DNA from: Theristus sp. LFF4_11
Taxonomy: Eukaryota; Nematoda; Chromadorea; Monhysterida; Xyalidae
Direction of reading: 5' to 3'
NCBI GenBank assembly: GCA_030248135.1
Contig: JASANC010001276.1
Coordinates: 62,001 to 126,000 of the forward strand
DNA length: 64,000 bases
The position numbers and the translations under genes are program-made. The notes beneath the pieces were generated by a model. The model saw only the letters and a list, made by a program, of their open reading frames with translations, had not been told where the DNA came from and searched no databases. This document shows, piece by piece, positions 45,512 through 56,600 of this stretch (within the stretch, counting starts at the first letter, position 1; every line of letters begins with the position of its first letter).

Positions 45512-45952
45512 ATGATTTCGCCTGTTCTTCTGCTCTGCATTCTTGCGCATACAACATGTCTTACGTTTTTTCCTTGGAAACCTCAATATCGGGTTGTTTG
45601 CAATACTTTTCAGCTTTCAACATTTATCGTGCAAAAAATGCAGAAATACGATGCCGAAGCATCGATAATGACAGTTACCGTTAATACAAAGAAACAATCA
45701 ACAATATCATACATTCATCGCACGAAAAACACGATGGTCATCATTTATAAGCTTGTCAACAAACGCAAAAAGAATAAACAATTGATCCACTTCATCGACG
45801 AAATTCAAATTGACATTCAATTTCCTTCGCAATCTCAGTCCACAAGACGAATCTCGACTGCACTGGCGTCTCAAGTTTGTGACGTAACAAAAGAAATCCT
45901 GAAAGTTACATACGATACAACCAATCACCAAAAAGCAGTTTCCTTGTGTTGA
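45512..45952 (+). CDS. Small predicted secreted protein, unknown family
   Basis: Single uninterrupted frame of 146 aa starting with a clear signal peptide (MISPVLLLCILAHTTCLTFF). The mature part is basic and beta-rich looking (YRVVCNTFQL, SIMTVTVNTKKQSTISYIH, NTMVIIYKLVNKRKKNKQ, IDEIQIDIQFP), with few cysteines. The general plan (signal peptide, short beta-rich domain of about 125 residues) recalls nematode transthyretin-like proteins, but no diagnostic motif is present and this is only a suggestion. The frame also runs upstream to 45389; the ATG at 45512 is chosen because it opens the signal peptide. No intron is evident. The neighbourhood is transposon-rich, so it could be a chance frame. 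Confidence 0.45.
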   Translation: MISPVLLLCILAHTTCLTFFPWKPQYRVVCNTFQLSTFIVQKMQKYDAEASIMTVTVNTKKQSTISYIHRTKNTMVIIYKLVNKRKKNKQLIHFIDEIQIDIQFPSQSQSTRRISTALASQVCDVTKEILKVTYDTTNHQKAVSLC

Positions 45953-46301
45953 ACTCTTTGCACAACGGTTTTTTTCAATCAAAAAAATTTCACTTTTTTT
46001 CACAAAATGTCAAAAAACGAATTAAGTAGAAAGAAAAAAATATTCCAAAAATTGTCCAGAGTCCTGAGTCCAGAGACCCATCAATCCTCTTACCAGATGC
46101 AAGAGCAATTTGAAATCCGGTAGTTCTTGGTCCATTTGCAAAATAAAATCATTGATCGAGAAGTACAATAGAAGAAATCGAACGAACGTGCATGCTCAAA
46201 TTCAACAGCGAACCAATTCACACAAGAATCTCAGCTCTAAATCACCGGAAGCTTTATCAGCAACGTGCTCAATTCAGTTTTTCAACATTAAAAAACAATA
46301 A
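45953..46301. other. Intergenic upstream of SLC26
   Basis: About 350 bp, AT-rich, presumably the SLC26 promoter and 5' UTR. No element is recognised. Confidence 0.5.
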
Positions 46302-49300
46302 ATGGCGGACACGACGACGCCGCGGCAGTCGGTGGACGACCGCGGAATTCCGCCCGTCGTTGGTCCGTCGCCGTTGACCGGATCGCTCGTGGTGCCGCTT
46401 GAAGTTTCTCGTCGCGTTTGGAATCAAGTAAGTATTTCGCAATACTCGGGTTTTCCGATGTGCCTGTTTCAAACAAGACTTGGCTGAAGAGGCTTGGCGT
46501 CGGCGGAGACGTGCACTGCTGCAACGACGTTTATTCTGGCTTGCGAGCAGCTTTTGCGGTGGTGATGCATGATTTTTATTCGTAAACGGTGTGCGCGCGC
46601 AGGAGCGTTTCGACCGCGAGTTCGGCTGGGTGTCGCACGACGAGGCGTTCAGTCTCGCGACGCTCGTCCGTCAGAAGCTGCAGTGCTCGCGCGCTCGCCT
46701 ATGGCGCATGTTGGTCGGCTTCTTTCCGATCCTCGACTGGCTGCCAAAGTACAACGTCAAGCGCGACTTGATGGCGGACGCCGTCGCCGGCACAACCATC
46801 GGCATCATGCACATTCCGCAGGGTGGGGCGTCCGTGTTGGCCATCTTCTGTTTTTTTTCTCAATCTGTTCAACCTCTCTTGCCACGCACAATCACTGCAG
46901 CACACACACAGTAACTCGAATTGAGTTGAGTTACTCAATGTTCAATCAATGAGGCCAGACTGCACACGAACAGTGTGGACAGCTTTCAATTAATGCGCGT
47001 TCAGTGTTCGAATCCATTGGCGGTCCTGTGTCCAGGCGTTTCAGTGTCTGTTTCAAAAATTGTTGTTGCACGATGTAATTTTTAACATCAATTTTAAGTT
47101 GTGAGTTCAAATGCGTACAAAAGCAGGCCTGGGAGCAGGAACACTGCAAAACATCCAGTTCTTTCATTTCAGGAATGGCCTACGCGGGTCTAGCTGGTCT
47201 TGCGCCCGTCTACGGCCTCTACACTTCGTTCTTTCCATCGTTATTTTACATGTTCTTGGGCACTTCGAGACACGTGTCGTTAGGTGTGTTGTATAAATGG
47301 TGAATTCTTGGGAGCCACTGCATATTAAACTGGACAACGTTCGTTGGCGCCGAGCTGAAGTTTCAGGGTTGGGTGTAGGGTTGGTTGACATAGGAAAAAA
47401 CCGGTTTCTTTTCCGTTTTAAAACCAGTTTTAGTTTTTTTCCTGAAAAAAAATAAAAAAAACCGGTTTTTTTACCTTAAAAATTTTCAAACTTCGTGTCA
47501 AAAATCACAATTTTTTGATTGATTGAAAAAATGTAAAATTATGTTTTTTGAAAAATGGTGCAGCGAACGGTGTCGAACTGAACTGGTGAAGCATCATTTT
47601 ACAGAAGCTTTTGTGTCTCAAGGGTCAAATGAAATACGATGAAGAAAGGTGTGACTGCTAAACTAAGTGCAGATGCAGACTGACTGTCGACGTTGTCGAT
47701 TTGAAACGTAAACTGATGAAATGTTATTTTTCAAACGCCATGAGCTACCGGTTTCACTTTACAGTACCGCAAATCTCGTCCCACAAATCGGGGTCAGTTA
47801 TCAGGTCTCCTTGCAACCGTCCCTCCCCGCTCCCCACACCTACACGGTCACTGCCCAGCCTTTGTTTTCAATTCATTAAACGTGCTGCTCTGGAAACCAA
47901 CAAAAGCGAAATTGATTTGATTTGAAACAAAAACATAGCAAATTGGGTCGGTTCTATGCCCGAAAACAGCGTTATCCGCTGCTCAAAAACACTAATTTTG
48001 ATGTAGTTCCTAATTCTGGAAAGTGCCAAGTTCTGGAAAGTTTAGGAGCCGGGATAAATTCGGTTTTAAAACGGTTTTAAAACAGAAAAGAAACCGTTTT
48101 TTTTCTTGACAATAAATGTAAAAACCGTTTTTTACAACCCTAGTTGGGTGATACCGGTGCCGCTCATTTTGTCTTTTCGTCTCTGGAACTTTAACGCAAA
48201 ACGAATGGAGTATGGTCGAAAATACTTTGTGCTGCTCGTTTACACTGTTTTTAGGTGTCTTTGCAATCGTTTGCCTGATGGTTGGTCAAGTTCAGCTGGC
48301 CCTGCTTGGCGACCAAGACAATCAATCAGACAATGGGTAAAGAAATGGCAATATCTTCTGTCGTGTTCTGTTTTCGAGTGTATCCAGAAAAAACAATTCA
48401 AGCTGATTCTGAACACCCATCCGGAACAAGAATGACGTCGTTTTTGCATATTAGCAATTTTTCGGTTCTGCGACTCACTGATTGCAGTCGTAGAAAGGAA
48501 ACCAGTCTCAATCATTCATGTGGCAATTCAAGTGGCTCTGCCCTATTGGGGGGACTCGGATCACTTTTGCCAATTTTGAATTGCCGCGTCACGCATGTAA
48601 CTGTTCACCTGCTTATCTGTGCGCGCATTGAGTCTCGCGACCAACATGAAAGCTCACCTCAGATCGACGCCAACGACGACGCCGAGCGCAATGCCATTTG
48701 GCGGCGGCTCCACGGCGGCGTGGCGTGCCACAACGTTCGACAAGTACGACGCCGACTGGTTCGCGACGCAGAACGTGTCGGTCGGGGCGTGCGAGCCGCA
48801 GCTGGGCGTGCGCAGTTGCACCGCCATACAAGTGGTCACCGCGCTCACGTTCGCCGTCGGACTCATACATGTGCGCTGCGCTTTTCGGTAGCTTTTGCGT
48901 TCGCTGCCAGGCATCGTCAGGCAGTTGTTTTCCACTGCTGATTCAGCGCCAACTCATAAAGAACAACGGAAATGCGCAAAAGCGCTACCAGCGGACCAGT
49001 GGGAAATTTTGGAAGCCCGGAAAATTGTTGAAGCGGAATGTGCTTCTTTGTTGTTATGAAAGTTGCTACGACGGGTATAGCAATGAGTTCTCAGAAAACC
49101 GTCGTCAGAAACCGCATACACACAGACAGATCAGGTTGAGGTCTCCGTTTGATACGCTGTTCTTGCAGTTTTGTCGGAGTTTTTGCCTGTTCGCGAAATA
49201 AAATGATACGAAATGACAGATCAGATTTCGCAGTGCTGACGATTTGTTTTGAGTGACTTGCGTTACTTGCATCAGTATTGCACTCATACTCATGCACACC

Positions 49301-50605
49301 GCCTAGCGGCGTGGATGGGTCTCCGTACTGCATACAATTCATACAGTTTTACGGAGTTTTCTAGTTTTCGCGAAATAAAATGGATGGATGGCAAGTGCAC
49401 CATATTTCGTCACGCCGTCGCACGCGTATCGTTGAATTGTGCGTCTTTCCCGCTCTGTTCGCTTTTGCCGTTCCGTTGCTGTCTAGCATCATTGCTCGCA
49501 TGAGCATTGGCGACACGTTTCCATTTACTTTTGCACGTTCGTTTCCAGCTTCTGATGGGCTTTTGTCGTCTCGGCTTCATCACGGCCTACCTCTCCGACC
49601 AGGTGGTCAGCGGGTTCACCACCGGCGCCGCATTCCACGTGTTCACGGCGCAGATCAACAAAATCATGAACGTGAAACTGCCGCGCAAATCCGGTCCGGG
49701 CATGTTGTTTCAGGTGCGCCCACGTTCGTTTTCTTCTAGTTTTCCAGCGGTGTGAACTGTGAAGTGTTGGTTTTTTGTGAATTGTTGCACTTGTCACCCT
49801 CGTGCCCTGGGTGCTGGCGCGTTACAATAGTCGTCTGTGCGTTCGGGGGATCGAGCCCAGCCGAGGGGTGTATAGGCACTTAATGACAGAGAATGGGCGC
49901 CGTGCTCTGTGGCGTTCTATACGCTTTCCTCGGTTAGCCCTGGCTAAAAACATCGCCTAAAAGCACCGTTCGTTCGTTTACGTGTGTTGCGCACCATACA
50001 GTATTGTTTCGTCAAGGCAAGGTCAAGCCAGTCTCAGATTTTGTCAGCAGAATACAAAACAGTTGAATCAAGCAAGCACAAAGCGGCGATCACGTTTGGT
50101 TGGAATCGAATCGAAAAGCGCCATTTGTGGCAGGTTTGCATAAACATACTGACGAGCCTGGGGGCGAAACCGCAAGAAACAGTGCTTGCACCAGTTGTAA
50201 CACTGTGCCAGGAAAATAAGTCGGAACTTTTTGCGTGCAAGAGAGCCAATTTGATTGTGGCAATTATTCGCAATGTCCCTGCGCAGACGTACGTGTCGCT
50301 GTTCAATCAAATGCACGAGACTAGTTGGTTGACGGTGTTGGTGTCGGCGGTCACGGTCGCCATACTGGTCGTCGGCAAGGAGATCATAAACCCGCCGTTC
50401 AAACGTCGCTTTCACATTCCGATTCCGTGGGAGTTGATTGTGGTTGGTCGTCGTGTGGTGTTATAATCATCATCGAAAAAGGAGTAGTCGGTCAAAATGA
50501 CCAAAAGAAGTATAAGAAAAAAAGTTGGGAAGAAATTTGGTTTGAATTTAAAAAAAAAATTTAAAAAAAAAAAAAATTTTTTTTTTTTTTTTAAAAAAAA
50601 ATTTA

Positions 50606-50645
<40 letters not shown>

Positions 50646-53600
50646 TTTTTTTTTTAAATTGGTGTGGTATAACTTGTCGGCAAGGAGATCATAAACCCGC
50701 CGTTCAAACGTCGCTTTCACATTCCGATTCCGTGGGAGTTGATTGTGGTTGGTCGTCGTGTGGCTTTTTATTCCTTGTGGGTTCTTTGGTTTATCATCAG
50801 CCTATTTGGGAGGTCATTTCAAAATTTGTTTGTTAGTAATACACACCAGTTCTCACGGCAAGCTACATTCGGCGCCACAGTGGCACTTACGCAATGAACG
50901 TAACAAACGAATTGGTGTGCGTTGGCATGAGTTTTGTACCCGGACTGACTGGTGTTGCAACTGACTTTTTAACCAATCAGCGAGACGGGAACACACGAAC
51001 ACTTACAGTCGAACTCTAAATTATAGACAATGAGCTGATTGGTTGGTGATTGCGAACAACATTGAATCGATGACGACGATTGGATGCGAGTGCGACCATG
51101 GTATTTGCGTCACCACTTTTCAGGTCATTCTGGGCACCGTCATCTCGCACGTGTACAATTTCCACGAGGACTACGACGTTCAAGTGGTCAATAAAGTGCC
51201 GAATGGGTCAGTTGTGCTCTCGCCAGCCGTTGATTGGTTCGCATTTTAATGCATTGGCAAGCTGCTTGGTCGTGCGCACTGCTGAAGCAGCGCGTTTAGC
51301 CCCTGAGCAACGTCAACGTTTCTTTTTACACGTTTTCGGCATTTTCTGTGCGTTTCTTCTCGTTTTTCACATGCTGTTTCTTCACCACTGGTTTCCAACG
51401 TTTTTCAGCTTGCCCGTGCCGACGCTGCCGCCGCTTTGGCTGGTGCCGCACATGATCGGCGATGCGATCTCGGTGGCCATCGTCGTCTTCGTCATCACCA
51501 TTTCGCTCGGCAAATTGTTCGCAAAGAAACACCATTATCGTATTGATACGGCGCAGGTTGGTTGGGAGGGGGTGTTCTTTTGAAAGGGGGGATGGGAGCG
51601 GTTCGGTTGATGCCGCTGGATCCGGAAAACATTGCGAGCTGGGTTGCGTCAGTGAAATCGAGTCGGTCGCTAAATTCCATTCTGTCTTGTATTTCACACA
51701 ACATGCGCTTTTGACTTCTTTTTGGCGTTTTCTTTATCTCTATTTTCCAGAGCTTCCATGCATGCTGTCTTTTTCAGCTATCTTTTCTTCAGTTTTACCA
51801 ATTGGACTTTCAAAACACATTTCCATTTTCGTTTCTTCTTTTGACACTTCAACAGCAGTACCGTCAACCGTCGTTCTGTCGATTTTCACTTTGGTGATGG
51901 GATCGCGTGTCGCGTGGGTGTATTCTTTCGTTTGTTTAAATGTGAAGCTGAAAATTGTGAGAAAAATGTTTGTCCATATACGATAACCGACAACTGTGAT
52001 AGGAAACAGCAGTGCTTTGTGTAGCTGTTGTCAACTGTTTTTTGCTAATAAGCTGATTGGCTGCACTTAAATGTACAATATAGGCGTGCGGCCAATCAGT
52101 TTTTGCTTGATGTTCTTCCTCGTTGTACACAGCAAGATGGTTATTGTTCAGCAGCATGCATTGTTTTTTTGTCGTCGTGCACAGTCAGACAGAAAAAAGC
52201 GCACCGATGACGCACCGCGCGTGCCAGTGTGTTTGTTCGCAATGCATCACCACAGCTTTTTACTCAACACACAGTGTGTCCAGTGCAGACCAGGACAACA
52301 GAACAGGACAGCCGTGTGTTGTGTGTCACAATGAAGTGCCAGATTGCAACAGTGCACACGCGACAGCGAGAGCACATTGCCCCATCAAGCATTTCGTTCG
52401 TGTCTTGCTCACGTTGACTAACCAGGAGCCATTCGCCTACGGCATCGTGAACGTGATCACGGCGCTGTGCAGTGGCTTCGTCGTGTCCGCCTCGCTGACG
52501 AGAAGCCAGCTGCTCTCCGAGCTCGAGAGTCGATCCGAGGTTGGATTTTGCACCTTTGAATTCGCCTTTTACGTTGTTTCCTTTGGTTCGCTTTGCTTTT
52601 TTTGGTTTTGGTTTCGTTCTATTTCTTTGTCATTTCGATTTGTGTGTGGCGTTTTGGTTTTATCTGCTTCGTTAACCGGACTTTTCTGGTTGTTGTGTTC
52701 TCTGTTCTGTTGCTCAATTGTGTGTTTGGACTTCTGTTTGATGTGTTGCGCGGCTTGCTTGCGTTGCTAGTAACGTGTTATTTTTAATGTTGTTTTGCGT
52801 TTTATATTTTGCTTTTTAGTGTCCTTCTGTTTTCTCCGATTTACCTTTTTAATAGCAACATAATCAGTAACCAAATAATTTTTGGATACAATTGATTTGT
52901 CTTTTGGCAAATTTCGATGTTTCTAGTCACAAATCTGTTCCTTCTTGCGCTCATACGTTCTTTTTGCCGAAGTGTTTTTCATTTTACAATCAAATCTTTT
53001 TATTTTCATGGTGTTTTATCTCCACTTGCCTCTCAAATGTTTTCTTTCAAGGGGTTTGCAAATAAGATCAGAACAGCTTTGATATTTGTTCAGTGTGAGA
53101 TCCTGATGGTATTGGAGCCAGAAGAGAAAAAAGAGAGAGATGAAGCTGTAGATATTCACATTTTTCGAAAAATTCTGCAACCGGATGTGTGTGTCATAAA
53201 TTGTGAGCAAATCATCAGCATGATACACGCACACCGTCAAGATCACTAGAGCTGCAGTTTCGCACGGATGTAGCAAACAAACTTCCAGTTCGTTGATTGG
53301 TGCAAGCTGCATCCACTCTGGCCTCTAAACCGTGCAACAAATGACCGCTGTCCGATACGTTTTTGTTTCGCCGGACCATCTGGAATTTAAAAACAACAAC
53401 AACTGAGAGTGCTGCCAATTTCGTGCGTGTGTCGTGTGTGTTGCTTTGCTTGACACAGCCCTCGTATGGTGCATGCTGCAACTTTCGACGTTGATTTGAT
53501 ACAGAGCGATAATTCATCGCGATTTTTAAATTCAAACTGTGCAGTTTGATGGGTGGTCATTTCGGTTTGCTAGTTTTTTTTATAGAAAACCACATCAAAA

Positions 53601-56600
53601 GCAAGGACGGGTTGTTGTTTTATAATATGACACCAAGAAAGCTTTGACAAAATGATGCAGCGGTCTGTTAGAAACGTTCAAAAAATTGTGCCGCGCGTGG
53701 TGACTTATTGCGTTGCACCGAATCAACGTCGTTGTGCTTTTGATTCGCAAGTGTACACTGATTGGCTGCGGGTTCCGAAATTGCGCAGGAGTTGTTTGCG
53801 TTGGCCGTGATGAATCTGCTGAACAGCTGCGTCTCAGTCATGCCGGCGTCGACAGCGCTCGCACGATCACTCATTTATGAGCAGGCGGGCGTGAAAACAC
53901 AGGTAACACAATCGGCGACTGCAGCCACCGTTGTCTGTGAGTGGCTGTTCGGCAGCGCACTGCAATTAGTTTCAGTCACATTTGTAATGCGAACATGGAC
54001 CACCCTTCCATTTGATACGTTTTTGTGCAGTGTGCGCGCGCGCTCTGAATTGTCAGGGCTGGCGTTGGCAATGAAAAAAAAACGTTTTTAAGATGCTGTC
54101 CGCGACTCAGACAGCCCAAGTCCGGCCAGCCAATTTTTCGACTTTTCAGTTTTCGACGTTCTGATAGGGGGAATAGTTTGATATACGCAAGAAACTCTCC
54201 CAAAAAGATTTTCAGCCCCTAAGACCCACTGTGGCGAGCTGTGGGGCCTTGAAACCGAAGCCAGGTCAAGCAAAACACGATTTTTGCCGTTTTTGCACAA
54301 AAATAGCTGTAACTCTGCACTCCTTTGGCCTTATATCTTCATCCGGATATCAAACTAAAGCGCAGAACCTGCGCTAACAGCTCAAACTTCATAAAAAAAT
54401 TTGAATGAAAATTACCCTTTTTAGGGGCAAAAAACTGCAAAATTTGGGTACTCCAAAAACGGTCAAAAATGCAGGTTTTTGCCAAAAAATGACCATAAAT
54501 TTCAAAATGCAGGTGTGGGAACTACAGGTCGTCATAGTCCCCGTCCATGCGCATTTCACCCATGCATTCGATTTTTTCAAACCACGGGCGCTCATTCATT
54601 TTGACTGGTCCAAATTTGGTGCCCAAAACACTCGATTTTTATGAAATTGCTCTTTTTGGTCTGAAAGTTTGTACTTAGGGGTTATTTTTGACGCAGAACA
54701 CGATGCTGACATTTAAAAATTTGAAAAATGCCTATTTGCCCCTAAAAACGAGGTTCCAACCCTTAAAACCCCTTTTATTTGGGCAGAATTGATCCTTGGT
54801 GACTCGGACTATAAAAATAAGGTAAAAAGTCTGTAAATTGAGCCAAAAAGTGTAGAAAAGTCTGCTAAAGAATGATGAGCAATATTCAAAAAACAAATTA
54901 GAAATTTTTATTGAGCAGCAAATTCCCAAACTGGACAAAAATACCCAAAATACCAAATTTATGGTAAGTTTCCCTCAGGATGCGACCCAGTTGAAGGAAC
55001 GTTTCTCCGTTGTTGTTGAAAATAGACACGGACATGCAATAAAGTCTGATAAACATCATTTCGCTTTTGTTAAAAAACTAATTTAGCAAGATACTACCCT
55101 CAAAATGCCTGAAATATAGATTTTTCGTTCAAATTTGTATTTGCTTTGGGTTCCGAAAGGAAAAGGAAACTAGAGTTTGTGTGTGATATTTTGTTATTGG
55201 GGTTATTTTTGACGCAGAACACAATGCTGACATTTAAAAATTTGAAAAATGCCTATTTGCACCTAAAAACAAGGTTCCAACCCTTAACAACCTTTTTTAT
55301 TTGGGCAGAATTGATCCTTGGTGACTCGGACTATAAAAATAAAGTAAAAAGTCTGTAAATTGAGCCAAAACGTGTAGAAAAGTCTGCTAAAGAATGATTA
55401 GTGATATTCAAAAAACAAATTAGAAATTTTTATTGAGCAGCAAATTCCCAAACTGGACAAAAATACCCAAAATACCAAATTTAGGGTAAGTTTCCCTCAG
55501 GATGCGACCCAGTTGAAGGAAAGTTTCTCCGTTGTTGTTGAAAATGGACACGGACATGCAATAAAGTCTGATAAACATTATTTCGCTTATGTTAAAAAAC
55601 TAATTTAGCAAGATACTACCCTCAAAATGCCTGAAATATAGATTTTTCGTTCAAATTTGTATTTGCTTTGGGTTCCGAAAGGAAACTGATCCTGAACACG
55701 ATGCTGACATTCAAAAATTTGAGAAGTATCTATGTTGTCTAGAAAAGCTGGTTGTCTTTGGTATGAGATGCAAGAAAACTTGTGCCAGTGTCACCGAAAC
55801 TTGGCAACACTTGGCACCTAATTCGGTCGGCAAGATTATGCTTATCCCCACGATTTGTGTCATTAAGTTATCATCCCATTTGAACTTTTTAGGTCCCATT
55901 ATTGCGTTTTCTACCTTCGTTTATTTTGGTGTTATTCGTGTCTCTGTAGTCATTTGTTGTCAAATATGGTGCAAAGCCCAAAGGGAATAACTGTGTGAGA
56001 ATCTCAGAACCGATTCGGTTTTCTAAAAAAAATAATTGAGCAAATTATCGCCCACAAAAAGACTGAAATATATACTTTGAGTTGAAAATTGTATTTGCTT
56101 TGGATCCCGAAATAAAAAAAAATTCGTTCCATTTTGAAAGAAACTAAGCCCGCATTCATGTATGTAATTTGGTCTGCCGAACACGATTACATGTATATAC
56201 GTGATAAAGTATGAACATAGGTGTCCGTCGCACTGACGAGCCAGGGGGCACCGCGGTATGCGTCTACCTGGCGAAATCGCAAACAGCGAACTTCACGTAT
56301 TGTATACACTCGCAAAACACCGGGTCCCTTGTGGCTTTATTGCCCGCGGCGGGATGGTTGTTTTTGTGAGATTTTACTATCTAGGATCGCTGATGTTTTG
56401 CCCAGACTATAAGATCTGTCTGTGGTAAAACACCTTCGGCAGTTCTGCCTGGGGTCCGTCGCACTGACCAGCCAGGGGGCACCGCGGTATGCGTCTGCCT
56501 GGCGAAACCGCAAACAGCGAACTTTGCGTTGAGTTGCATTGCATATTGCATATTGCATAGTTGCAAGTTGAGTTGCATATTGCATCAAGTCAGGTCTTGA

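Noticed and set aside
50497..50720. Lys/Phe homopolymer frames on both strands
   Set aside because: They come from A and T runs in the insert between the duplicated exon ends.
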